Source: an uncultured Bacteroidales bacterium
GTDB lineage: Bacteria > Bacteroidota > Bacteroidia > Bacteroidales > Paludibacteraceae
Direction: 5' to 3'
DNA: 57,129 bases
Assembly: GCA_900318245.1 (NCBI GenBank)
Contig: ONJT01000015.1
Span: 1-57,129, forward strand
This document shows positions 32,443 through 43,900 of this stretch, in pieces; position 1 is the stretch's first letter; each line of letters begins with the position of its first letter. The notes under the pieces were generated by a model. The model did not search any database and had not been told where the DNA came from. It saw only the letters and a list, made by a program, of their open reading frames with translations. The position numbers and the translations under genes were made by a program.

Positions 32443-32531
32443 GGGATTTTATCCCGCGATTTTTTACCAAAAACCGTGCCAGAATGGAGCTTTGTTTCGT
32501 GCGCGAGACATCCGGCTCGCGTTTTTTTTTT
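32443..32531. repeat. 88-bp direct repeat, copy 2
   Basis: Near-identical to 30928-31016: GGGATTTTATCCCGCG, then ACCGTGCCAGAATGG, then the CGCGAG/CTCGCG hairpin with a T10 tract. Together the copies bracket the metalloprotease gene. Confidence 0.9.
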
Positions 32532-32539
32532 GTTTTTTA

Positions 32540-32642
32540 TACTCGCGGTGTAGGCGTTTATTGTGCACTTCGGTCGCATATTTGCGGCCGTTTTGTTTTG
32601 CCTGTTTCCTTTTTGGGGACTCGCGGTGTAGGCGGATGCCCA
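32540..32642. repeat. Mosaic of short direct repeats
   Basis: ACTCGCGGTGTAGGCG occurs at about 32541 and 32627; TGCACTTCGGTCGCATATTT occurs here (32562) and at 32369. The rest of 32308-33004 holds no gene: G/C-rich sequence, a perfect CCCGAAT/ATTCGGG hairpin (32726-32742) and an 8-bp array at 32813-32844. Confidence 0.75.
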
Positions 32643-32812
32643 CTTGGCGGCGTAGTCGGCGCTCCCTCCCCATATTCCTCCGCTGCGCCATGTTCGCTCC
32701 TCGCGTCCGCCGCGTCGTCAATTATCCCGAATGACATTCGGGCTTAGCCGACCGCGCCGCCCCGCCCGCGAGGTGCTCAATGCGGGTGTAGCCCATGCGG
32801 CGTGTATATGTC

Positions 32813-32844
32813 GGTATTCCGCTATTCCGGTATTCCGGGATATC
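32813..32844. repeat. 8-bp GGTATTCC array, intergenic
   Basis: Units GGTATTCC, GCTATTCC, GGTATTCC, GGGATATC. Same family as the array inside batE (23264-23290). Confidence 0.8.
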
Positions 32845-33004
32845 GTTTTTTCAAATATGTAAAATCATACCTCAAAAATCTGTGACACGCCCCCTCTTTT
32901 TGTAATCTTTCTAATATATTGAAATAGAATAGTTTGCAAATATTCTTCTCTTTTTTTTGTGATACGCCGTATCACGAGCTATTGCACAATCCAGAAAAAA
33001 GCAG

Positions 33005-33012
33005 TACCTTTG
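33005..33012 (+). promoter_or_regulatory. Promoter -7 box, HTH protein gene
   Basis: TACCTTTG followed by CATCGG, with TTGCAC near 32982 as a -33 element. It lies 27 bases before the start codon at 33039. Confidence 0.7.
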
Positions 33013-33038
33013 CATCGGATTTCAAAAATCGACGCATT

Positions 33039-33500
33039 ATGATAAAGGAAGATCTTGTTATTTTGTATTGTATCATTATTGTGATGGTGGTGGTCGTGTT
33101 TGCAATCGGTTTTGCCGTGGATCGCTTTATTTATCTGCACCGTGCGCTCAAAGACATGCGTATCCGTGTTTATACGATGCAGCGCGAGCAGGAGAAACAA
33201 TACAAATCGCTGGTGGACCAGATTAAACAACAAACCGACAAACCGCACGCTTTGAATGAGTTACAGCAGCTCTTCAGCGCAAAGATGAGCAAGATCCGTC
33301 GGCAATATCCGTCCCTTACGGACGCGGACGCACAGGTGCTTTTACTTATCGGTCTGGGCGTGGAGAACCACGAGATTCTGAGTCTGACCGACATGTCGAA
33401 ACGAACCTATTACAAACGCCGTCAGGTTATTGCCCAACGCATGAATACTTCCGCTGCAGAGTTGGACGAATTTGTTAAACAATTATTCACTTCTAAATAA
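33039..33500 (+). CDS. Membrane-anchored HTH protein
   Basis: The product is 153 residues: one N-terminal membrane helix (LYCIIIVMVVVVFAIGFAV), a coiled-coil segment (about 35-75, rich in R, Q and E) and a C-terminal helix-turn-helix of the LuxR/sigma-4 type (LTDADAQVLLLIGLGVENHE, then MSKRTYYKRRQVIAQRM). This layout is common for Bacteroidetes orphan regulators in which a membrane helix replaces the usual TPR sensor. DNA binding is inferred. The start at 33039 is placed by the promoter; an upstream extension has poor coding character. The PH-domain protein gene follows after 7 bases. Confidence 0.7.
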   Translation: MIKEDLVILYCIIIVMVVVVFAIGFAVDRFIYLHRALKDMRIRVYTMQREQEKQYKSLVDQIKQQTDKPHALNELQQLFSAKMSKIRRQYPSLTDADAQVLLLIGLGVENHEILSLTDMSKRTYYKRRQVIAQRMNTSAAELDEFVKQLFTSK

Positions 33501-33507
33501 ATCGGTT

Positions 33508-33996
33508 ATGAAAAACTATGTTCCTTGCCCGTGGTCGGACAACCTCGCCAATTCAACGGCTATCAGTTTTGTGCTTTTAATCGGCATTTTAATCACGGTG
33601 ATTGTGATTTTAGTACTGTTTTATCACCGTATCCCTAAAGAATGGTTGTATTGGGTACTGATACCGATGATCGTTGTTATCGGAGGTTCTAGCGTTTCCT
33701 GTGTCGCATTTGCTCCGCGCGGAGTGTCGGTCGATGACAAAGAAATCATCCTCTATCGTTATATGGGGAAAGTCACGATTCCTCGTTCGGAGATCACGGA
33801 TATCCAGCCGTATCCGACGAAAGGAACGACCATCCGCCTTTGCGGTATAGGCGGTTGCATGGGAAATGTGGGACTTTTTCGCAATTCCGAGATAGGCAAT
33901 TTCACTGCCTACATCACCGATCCTTCCCGCTCCTACGTCATCTACCGTCGCTCCAAACGCCCCATCGTCATCACTTCCGTCGATCCTTTGGAATAA
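33508..33996 (+). CDS. Membrane protein with bacterial PH-like domain
   Basis: The product is 162 residues: two membrane helices (ISFVLLIGILITVIVILVLFY and WLYWVLIPMIVVIGGSS) followed by a beta-rich domain (GVSVDDKEIILYRYMGKVTI, then SEITDI, YVIYRRSKRPIVIT) that resembles bacterial PH domains. The PH part is probably cytosolic. Function unknown. It follows the HTH protein gene by seven bases, so they are likely co-transcribed and may work together. Confidence 0.7.
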   Translation: MKNYVPCPWSDNLANSTAISFVLLIGILITVIVILVLFYHRIPKEWLYWVLIPMIVVIGGSSVSCVAFAPRGVSVDDKEIILYRYMGKVTIPRSEITDIQPYPTKGTTIRLCGIGGCMGNVGLFRNSEIGNFTAYITDPSRSYVIYRRSKRPIVITSVDPLE

Positions 33997-34026
33997 TTCT
34001 GTTTTTCAAAAAAATCCCTCCATTTA

Positions 34027-34058
34027 TTTGCATATTTCAAATATTTTTCGTACCTTTG
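34027..34058 (+). promoter_or_regulatory. Promoter upstream of the 144-residue protein
   Basis: TTTG (34027-34030), 20-base spacer, TACCTTTG (34051-34058), then CACTCG. The transcript would have an unusually long leader of about 210 bases containing a palindrome and an 11-bp repeat array. Confidence 0.7.
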
Positions 34059-34093
34059 CACTCGATTTCAAACAAAAACCGCTCATCTCTCTG

Positions 34094-34118
34094 GTATTAT
34101 ATACTATGTATATAATAC
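34094..34118. other. Perfect 10-bp palindrome in leader
   Basis: GTATTATATA and TATATAATAC flank CTATG. It is located about 30 bases after the expected transcription start, so it could be an operator or an RNA hairpin. Confidence 0.7.
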
Positions 34119-34143
34119 TAACGAAAACGCAAGCAAAAATTAG

Positions 34144-34198
34144 TGCGTGATAAGTGCGAGATAAGTGCGCCATAAGTACGCGGTAAGTGCGAGATAAA
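34144..34198. repeat. 11-bp TGCGAGATAAG tandem array
   Basis: Five units: TGCGTGATAAG, TGCGAGATAAG, TGCGCCATAAG, TACGCGGTAAG, TGCGAGATAAA. The regular 11-bp spacing places each unit on about the same face of the helix, as expected for an array of protein-binding sites. Confidence 0.9.
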
Positions 34199-34276
34199 CG
34201 GGGTTCAGTAGGGGCCCTTTGCTCCCCCTTTGCTACCCCTTAACTACATAAACAATAACCCCTTCATACAGCGAAG

Positions 34277-34711
34277 ATGGCAAAAATCAAACACAAACCT
34301 CATATTGAGGAAATGATCGGTGCTCACTCCAAAGACGGTACAGTTGAGCGCCGCAAGGTGTTCCGTGACTACGATGGCAACGTTACCCGCGTCGGCCGTC
34401 TCGAGGCCTACATTCCGCATTCCCGCAACTACAAAGCAAACCCCATATACTTCCGCGAACGGGCGAACATGACAGCCTTTGGCAATGCCTCTCATCTTGC
34501 TCAAGAATTCATCGATTCCATGCGCAACAAAACACCCCTTCCGCCGGAAAAACAAGCCCTCCTGGACTCCTACAAGGCCCGCTTCTATGCCCAACTCAAC
34601 GGACCTCACGATCCCATTGCACCCAAAGATAAAGACGGCAACTATCTCGTCTATTCCCGCATAGACAACTTCATCCGAGCCGTCATCCGAAAAGAGAATC
34701 CGGTCCTCTAA
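34277..34711 (+). CDS. Conserved-looking protein of unknown function
   Basis: The product is 144 residues, basic, with no signal peptide or membrane segment. Visible stretches are HSKDGTVERRKVFRDYDGNV and FRERANMTAFGNASHLAQEF. I do not recognise the family. Strong promoter, long leader with regular repeats and a hairpin after the stop all support a real, regulated gene. A 205-residue reading on the opposite strand is considered a shadow. Confidence 0.65.
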   Translation: MAKIKHKPHIEEMIGAHSKDGTVERRKVFRDYDGNVTRVGRLEAYIPHSRNYKANPIYFRERANMTAFGNASHLAQEFIDSMRNKTPLPPEKQALLDSYKARFYAQLNGPHDPIAPKDKDGNYLVYSRIDNFIRAVIRKENPVL

Positions 34712-34728
34712 AACGGGCCGTTTTTTCT
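34711..34728 (+). terminator. Probable terminator of the 144-residue protein gene
   Basis: AAAACGG-G-CCGTTTT followed by further T and C. Short, so only moderately certain. Confidence 0.5.
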
Positions 34729-34850
34729 TTCGCGCATTCTTAAAATTTGTGCATTTTGCAAACTCTATTTTGCAACACTCTTTAGAGTGCTGCTTAATAA
34801 TCGTGCACTTTTTCGTAAAAAACGCTATTGTGGGATTGACAAAAAAGCAG

Positions 34851-34858
34851 TAATTTTG
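34851..34858 (+). promoter_or_regulatory. Promoter -7 box of the giant surface protein
   Basis: TAATTTTG followed by CACCCG, with TTGAC at about 34837 and ATTG at 34827 as candidate upstream elements. The A/T-rich leader runs 64 bases to the ATG. Confidence 0.65.
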
Positions 34859-34922
34859 CACCCGATAAAAAATGGGCCTTTTTGAACCCTAAAATCGTAA
34901 AAAATTTAATATAAATATTAAT

Positions 34923-37900
34923 ATGAGTAAATTTTTACAACGAATTTTTGTCTGCACAGCCCTGATGGCGCTGCCGTTCATGGCTTATGCGGACGATTTT
35001 CAGGTGTCCAACTCGAATTTCGAGGATTGGAGTGGCGCCGCTTTTGACGGTGAGATTCAGCCCAAAGGCTGGAACGCATGTAACGTGGAGCAGGTGGGCT
35101 TCAAATTCAACTTTGCCCACAGAGAGACCGGTCATAACGGCGGCTATTGTATGATGGTGCAAGACCAAGACGTAGGTGCGATGGGTATCACGGAGACCAG
35201 TCCGGGTTATTTCTCGCTGGGTAAGCCTTGGGCATATGTGGCCAGTATTACCGCCATTAACCAGGCTACGGCCGGTACTTCGGGTGGTATCACATGGACT
35301 CACCGTCCGGACTCCATGGCTGTATGGATCAAGCGTACAGGTAGCAACACCGACAAAGAGGATTTCTACCTCTTGTACTACTCTTGGAGCGGAACAGCTA
35401 AAGGAACGAAGTACAAAGGCAAGAACGGAAGTTGTACCACGACCGGCGGTTACACCGATGAGGAATCGGATGTGCGCCAGGCGCTGAACGGTAATGAGTG
35501 TGGTACGAACACGATGGCGAAGCAGATCGCCGAAGGTATGTGGCGCGAGAAGAAGACCTACGGCAACTGGACCCGAATGGTTGTTCCTATCTACTACATG
35601 AACAACGATGTGCCGCAGAAGATGAATCTTATCTTCTCGGCGTCCAACTACCCGAACTTCCGCGCCAATAGCGGCTTGTATAAAGGTAACTCGCTTTACG
35701 TCGATGACGTGGAAATGATTTATTCGTCGAAGATCCAGAAGCTGCTGGTAGATGGCAAAGAGTGGAAAGGTTTTGACCCGAATAGCACGGAGGTGCAGAC
35801 ATACTCTTTAGGTGAGTCGGCTACTTCGATTCCTACTATCGAGGCTGTCCGCGGTGCGGGTTCGATCACCAACGCCAGAGGAACGACCGTCGCTTTCGCG
35901 GGACGTACGCTTTCCGGCAGTGAGATTTCTATCACGTATGGAAACCTGACCGGCACGCCGACCGTCATCACCGTCAAGTCGGAGGATGGCAAGTCGACGA
36001 CGACCTATAAGATCCAGTTCCAGAAAGCCGCTTCGAGCAACGCGAAGTTGGCGGGTATCACGATCAACGGTGCAGCCCTGGAGAGTTTCAGTCCGACCAA
36101 ATACAACTACGAAGTAGAGTTGCCTTACGGCACGAAGTCCGCTCCGGTAGTTGAGGTGGAGAAACAGGAAGAGCAGCAGACGGTTGCTATCACCCAGCCG
36201 ACGTCTGCAACGGGCACCGCGACCATTAAGGTCACGGCGGCTAACAAGACCGCCACGCAGACCTATACGCTGAATTTCAAGGTCGGCCTGCTGTCGGATA
36301 ACGAGTTGCAGGACATCCTTGTCAACGGCAAGTCTATCCCGGGCTACACGCCTTCGCAGACTGTCTATAAAGTGTCGCTGCCGGTATCGACCACTACGAT
36401 GCCGACCGTTACGACGGTTTCCAAACCCGAGTACGGAAATGACCAGACGGTAGTACATACGAAACCGACGGTTATCGACGGCGGTGTGTACATGCTGAGT
36501 GTCACCACGCCGGGCAATAAGATCGCGAAGGTCTATAAGCTGAACTTCAAACTCGAGAAGTCGTCCTATTCCTACCTCAAGGACCTGAAGGTGGAAGGCG
36601 GATATATTGCAGAATTCCGTCCGGATAACTTCACGTATTATATCAACCTGCCGATGGGTACGACTTCGCTGCCGAAGATCACCTATACCCTTGGCGACGA
36701 GTATCAGACGGTTAGCGTGAGCGAACTCGGCGCAGGTGTAGTAGATGGTACGGTGCGCGTGACAGTTACCGCAGGTAATGGTGACCAGTCCGTATATAAA
36801 CTGGTCTTCTCTACCGAGAAATCCGATCTCTCCACGCTGGCTGGTATTACAATTGGCGGTGTGGCGCTGCCGGGCTTCGCGCCGGATGTGACGAGTTATA
36901 CGTATCAGCTGCCGGTCGGCACGACGGAGTTGCCGGCTATTGTGCCCATCTTAGGCGATCAGTACCAGACCTATTCGATCACCACAGCCGGTCTGAACGG
37001 TAAGACCCGTATCACTGTAACTGCCGGTGACGGTAGCACGACGATTTATATGATCGCTTTCTCCGTGGAGGTCTTCAACGAGAATACGCTGGACAGCCTC
37101 TCGGTAGCCGGTTTTGAGATCAACTTCGATCCGGAAGTCAACGAGTACTGGGTGAACTTACCGCAGGGAACAACGGTTCTGCCGGCAGTAAGTTATACCC
37201 TCAAGGATCCGACTTTCCAGACCGCGTCTGTCCGTCCTATCAGTGGCTTGACCGGTGATTATAAGATTACGGTTCGTCCGCAGAGTGGTGCAAGCCGCAC
37301 GTATATCATTCACTTCTCGGTAGCTACTTCGAGTAACGTGAACTTGAATAATATTTATGTGGACGGCGTAGCTCTGACGGGCTTCCAACCGGATACGACG
37401 GCCTACGTGATCACGCTGCCGGAAGGTGTGAGCACTATTCCGACGGTTACTTTCGAAAGGGCCGAGACGAGTCAGCGTGTGCTGAGCGTGCTCGAGGGCA
37501 AGGTACACACTATCACAGTGACGGCTCAGAGTGGCGCTATACGCACCTATACGGTCACCTTCGTCGTCGTGGCATCGGCTAATGCGTCTCTTGATATGAT
37601 CTATCTAAACGGTGATTCGCTCAAGGGCTTTGATCCCAAGGTACTGAACTACACCGTCAAACTGAACGGCGAGACTTGTCCGGAGATCACAGTAACGAAA
37701 GCGCCGGGTCAGCAAGTGACCATCACCGCTCCTTATGGTGCCGGTACGGCATATATCGCCGTGAAACCGGAGACAGGCGCTGTAAATACGTACACGATCG
37801 CGTTTGAACCGGTACCGGTGGCAAGTGCCCAATTGGACGGCATCGCCATCAATGGTGTGGCTATCCCGGACTTCAAGTCCGATTCGATGGACTACACGGC

Positions 37901-40900
37901 TACGTATAGTAAAGAGCTGCCGACCATTACCTACACCAAGCGCCACGTATCGCAGGAGGTAGAAGTGTTGTGGAAAGATTCGGTGGCTTGGATACATGTG
38001 GAAGACACGCTGGGCAACAAAGCCGCATACAGTGTCGCCTTCAGCCGCACGCTGTTGACCGTCAACACGCTCGACGCGATCTATGCGGACGGTGTGCTGA
38101 TTGAGGGCTTCGACTCTAACACAAAGGAGTATACCTATGACTTGCAGCCGGGTAGCAGTTATCCGGAACTCTCGTACAAAGTGACTGACTATGCTACCGT
38201 AGTATTCTTCGGCCAGTTGATAGAAGGTAAATGGGGTATTAAGGTCGCTGCCGAGGACGGAACGACCACACTGTACACTGTGGCATACACGATTCTTCCG
38301 TACACCGATGTGACGCTCAAGGATCTGAAGGTGGCCGGTTATGACTTTGCGTATGACAAGACGCAGAATACGTATGGCCCGTTCACGATCGCCGAAGGTG
38401 TGGAACTGCCGGTAGTGACGGCTGTGCCGGAGGATGGTCAGTCCGTTCTGACATACAACGAGAATGACTCGACGCAGAAAGTGCTCGTGATGGCGGAAAA
38501 CGGCGCGAAGAATGAATATACTATTGAGTATAGACGCGTGCTGAGCGATCACGTTCAATTAGCGAATATCGTTATTGCCGGCTATCCGGACTTCACCTTC
38601 AACCCTGCCGTGCATAAGTACTCTGTGACTTTGCCGAGAGACGCTAAAGTTGTGCCGAACGTCAATGCCGTTCCGCAACTGGAGAACCAGACCGTGACGA
38701 CCTATTTCTGCCGTCCGGACGGTGTGGTACGAATTCTCGTTCAAGCCCAGGACGGCTCCACCGGAGAATATACCATTGCTTTCCCGGTAGAGAAATCCGA
38801 CGTTACGCTCCTTAAGAGCCTGACCATCAACGGTGAAGCGAAGGACGTTAACGTGACGGAGTACACGTTTAACGTACCATTCGGAACCGTAGAACCGTAC
38901 ATGGTGAGCTACGAGCAACACGAGGGACAGTTGGTTCACCTCATCGAGGCACCGCTTACCGGTACGACGAAGATCATCGTCACCAACGAGAAGGGCGACA
39001 ACAGCCGCACCTATTCGATTAATTATATTGTCGGCAAACCGGAAGGAGTCAATAAAGTGAAGAGCGTGAAGTACAGTTACGTCACCGCATCCGATGCAAC
39101 GGTTACCGGCACTATTGAACCGGTCAAAGGCGATAACATCATCAAACTGCCGTTTGGCACGAAGGAGTTCAAGGTTGATCTTAGCGACGTGGAGAAGAAT
39201 TACGAGGCACAGACCATTCAACTCTACGACGGTGGTATTCGTCGCGGCGTTACCATCATCGCGGTTGCTAACCGTGAGGGCGAAGATGATGTTATATACA
39301 CCTTGACTCCGGAGATGCCGGAATTTGAGGAGACTGGCAAACTGGAGCACCTGGTATATAAAGGAGCAGAGGTGCCGCGTTTCCGTCCCAACGTATATAA
39401 CTACATGATTAACGTCACGGCTCAGCCGACAGAAGCAGACTTCGCCGGTACGGTTGCCTACGGCGGCAAGACGGTTACCTTCAGTGCATTCGATGCCAAG
39501 AAGAAACAAGTAACCATCTCCGTTGACGGCGGCGAGACTTACAACGTTTGCTGGTTCTACAACGCTGACGAGTGGCCGTTCACTCACACACGTGTACAAA
39601 CAGAAAAGGCTTATTGGTACGAAGTTAGTACATTAGGCGGCATCTTTGGTTCACAGGCAAAGCGAAAAGACATTGTAGATCCTACCGGTTACAAGCCCAA
39701 AGGATGGAAAGTTCCGGCAGACTTGTTGGCTTATATCGATTATGATGCTACTGTTTCGCATTTTACCTATTATACAGGTCATGAGGTGACAGTCATCGGA
39801 GAAAAAGAAATAACGCTTTCCACCCTCCGTGGAGGCGCTCTTAACAGTTCGATGCCGGGTACACTGACTTTGGGCGGTTTGAGTTTCCCGGACGGCATTA
39901 AGTTAAATGGAAATACGAAAGTCTCGTTTGAAAAGAATTTGACGAACGCCGTGCAATACCGTAATACACCGGAACAGTTCCAATTCGAATATCAGCCGAT
40001 TATGACTGTCAATGGTATCAATAATTGGAATGCCTGGGTGTCTCTCGGTACGGCCTCCGGAACGTCATTGGTGAGCGCAGATATATCGGGCACGTATGCC
40101 AACTTAGGTAAATGGCAGACGAAGACTACGAACCTGTCCTATAACGGAACGGTAGGCAAACTCAATATCATGCTTTGCGCAAGTGAAGTAAGCGGAAGCA
40201 GTTATAATATCTATGCAGGTCCCGCGGCGAAGAGCGCGGACCTCCAGATCCGCAACATGCGCATGGTCTATAACTCCGAGTTGACTGGTGTTAAAGTGAA
40301 CGGAACGGATGCTACGAAAGACGGAATGAATTTCATCATTACGGTGGATGACAACTACATAGGTATGCCGTCGCTGAAATTCACCGGCAAGGTACAAGAC
40401 CAGACGCAGAGCATTACTCTGGAAAATAACGGGGAATGGATAGACGGAAAACTCACGGCGAAAGTAGTGAACTACGGCGAGAACGCCAACGAGGCGTTGT
40501 GCGATAGTACGATCTATTATGTCATTCTCCAAAGAACGCCGGTGACCTCTGTCGAGCACACAGCCGCATTCGGAAGCTACCCTACCACCGTCAAGGGCGA
40601 CACCACCTTCATCAATATGCCTTACGGCACGAAGGTCCTGCCGGATCTCAAAATCACGCCGGAGAGCGTTCACCAGTTGATAACGATGACCAAGAAAGGT
40701 AATGCTGTTACTGTGAACGTGAAGGCTGAGGATGGCGCAGAGAAGACCACCGTATATGTCTTCCGCGAGATTAAAGGCACGGATGCAACGCCGGAGACAT
40801 GGAACCTCGAGAGTGGAGTTCTCAACACGGTAGACGCAGAGAATCATATCTATACCGTAGAGGCAGAGAAGATGCCGGAGGTGGAGATCTCCAAGAAAGA

Positions 40901-43900
40901 CGGTCAGTTGCTGGATATCAATTATACGGTCAACGGAGCTGTCTTCACCATTACTTCCGCAGACGGTAAGTCGCAGACTACATACACTATCAATCGCCTG
41001 AACCCGTCTGTGACGACGACAGGTCAAATAGAGACCTTCATGAAGGACGGAACGCCTTGGGCTGTTTTGGGCGGTGATACGTATGACGCGACCTTGGCTA
41101 GACCGACCGAACTGATCACGTTCGAGCGTAAGAACGACCCGGATTCAGTGGTTTATATCCAGGCTCCGGATAGAATGGAGTGGCAGGTATACGGTTCTGC
41201 TAACCATACCTACCTGCTGACCTATCCTTCCGCTGCTTCGACGAATGCGAACTTGGCGAATATCCTCATTGACGGTGTACCGTATAATGAGTTTGCGGCC
41301 TCGGAAACGGAGTATGAGATTGAACTCGACTCGATCTTCTTCATGGATGCGGTAGCTGCTGAAATGACGCAAAAGATAGTGACAACGCAAACCACCGAAG
41401 CAGGTACAGTAGTCGTTTATAATACGACCGTTACGGCAGAGGATGGCACGACCACCAAGCAGTACCGCGTAACGGTTCATCGTTCGAAGAGTTCGAATGC
41501 TACCTTGGAAGGTATTCTGCTTGATGGAAAGCCGATTGATGGTTTCGATCCTACAGTACCGAACTACACCGTAACATTACCGCTACCGGCTGACGGCGTC
41601 AAACGCGAGCAACCGATTGTTCCGGCTATCACCTATATTGCCGGTCAGAAAGGACAGGTAGTGACGGTTACCGACGGTGTGCTCAATATGAGCGCAACAG
41701 AACTGTTGGTTACCAGTGAAGACGGATCGAACAATACCTACACCGTGCTCGTGAATGCAGAGCCGAGTCATTGTGCGGACTTGACCGGCATTACGGTGAA
41801 CGGCGAGATTGTAGATCAGTTCGAGCCGGGGCGTCACTACTATTCGCAGTCTATCAAAACCAGCAAAATCACGATCGACTACATGGCGGATGACCGCTTC
41901 CAAGAAGTGACGATGAAGGTAGACACGATTCGCGCGGATCATCAACTGAAGTACACGCTCACCGTAAAGGCCGAAGATGGTGTGAAAGTAGCGAACTACG
42001 AGGTAATGATTTATATCGAGAACCAATCGAATGACGCGCAGTTGGCCAATATCTTGCTGAACGGTAAAGAGTTGGATGACTTCGAGCGGCTACTCAACCC
42101 GGATATCGTCTTTGACGGTGGTAATAACAACTATGAGATTACCCTACCGGCCGGCACAACGGTACTGCCGGAGGTGAGTGCAAAACTCAAAATGGACGGT
42201 CAGACGGTAGATATTATCCAGAAGGCGGATTCGGTCCTGCTGAATGTCTTTGCTGTGGACGGTACGCCGAACACCTATACCTTGAAGTTCACCGTGCCGC
42301 TTTCGACGAATGCCAACTTGAGCATGATATTCCTCAACGGAGACTCGCTCAAGGGCTTCGATCCGTCCTATTACTTCTATCAGGTGGACCTGCCTGTGGG
42401 CGCGCACGTGTTACCGAGTGTAGCGGCGCAGAAATCGGAGGCAGTACAGACGATACTGCCGATAGTGGTTGATAGCGCAAAGATGCAAGCCACTATTAAG
42501 ATTCAGGCGGAAGATCCGACGACGCGTGAGAATACCTATGTGGTGGTCTTCCGCTTCACGCAATCGGATGCCGACTCGCTCGCGATGATTTATCAAGACG
42601 GTAAGAACCTCGCGGGCTATGTACCGACGACTATGTATTATACGCTGTCCTTGCCGGTTGGTACGGCTGCCTTCCCCGACCTGAGCTGGGAGACTGTGGA
42701 CGAATGGCAGATCGTGAAGATGGACACCGTAGAGTCTACGGCCGACCAACTCATCCGTCAGATTACCGTGACCTCGGAGAGCGGTAAGAAGAACACCTAT
42801 ACCGTTTCGTACACGATTCTCAAATCGGATATCGACACGCTCCAAATGATTTTCGTAGACCAGAAGGCGTTGGAGAACTTCAATGCCAGCACGCTGGAGT
42901 ACTACTACCAGTTGTCGGCTTCCTATGCCGCAGAACTCGGAGGTAAAGTGCCGACGGTAGAAGTCATCACGGGCGATGAGTATCAAACGGTTCTCATATC
43001 GCAAGTACGCGATTCGATTGCAGGCAAGTCGCTGGAGTACAAGTCTATCGTGACGGTGACGGCAGCAAACGGTACCACACGTACATACACCATCCACTAC
43101 CCGGTAGAAAAGTCGAGTGAGGCGACGCTGAATATGATTAACCTCGCCGGCAAGCCGCTGGCTGGCTACGATGCAGAGCGCTTTAGCTACAAGGTAGAGA
43201 TTGGATTAGAGGCTGCCGTTCCGGCTGTTACGGTCATCAAAAAAGAAGAGATTCAAGTGGTAGAGATCAGCCTTGTGGATGACGTCATCACCATCATAGT
43301 GACGGCAGAGGATGGCACGCAGCAGACATACACCCTCACCTTTGTGCGTGTGATGTCGGATATAGCCACCCTCCGCGACCTCATCTTGACCGAAGAGCAA
43401 GGAGAGGCCTTGACCTATCCGTTCCGTCCGGAGGTATTTAATTATACGATTAATATCCCGTATTCGGCCGATAAGACCTTAGAGGAGCAACTGCCGGCTA
43501 TAGAGCCTGTTTTCTACGATGAAATGCAAACGATGGACACTGTACACCATCTTTTGGAGAACGGTGACATCCTCATAGAGATTACTGTTACGGCGCCGAA
43601 TGGTGAAGACCAAAAGATCTATTCACTGACTTTCCACTTCATCAAACCTTCGGATGCGATGCTTGTCAACATCCTTATCAAGGGTACAGAGTTGCTGAAC
43701 TTCCTGCCGCAAGTGACGGAGTACACTTATGCCCATCCGTACGGTTCGACCACGGCAGACTATTTCACTGCCGCTGATGTGCAGGCCATGCTGAGTGACC
43801 GCTTGGCTACCTTCACAATTACGGAGAGCACCGATGGTACGATTTATATCCGCGTGGTAGCACAAGACGGTACGACGGAGAATACCTATGCTATTATGCA

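Noticed and set aside
34094-34118. Integron attC site or IS end
   Set aside because: Perfect short palindrome without conserved attC core bases, paired end or transposase nearby.
34244-34861. 205-codon minus-strand frame over the 144-residue gene
   Set aside because: It spans the promoter of the giant gene and the terminator of the sense gene; the plus strand has proper promoter and terminator.
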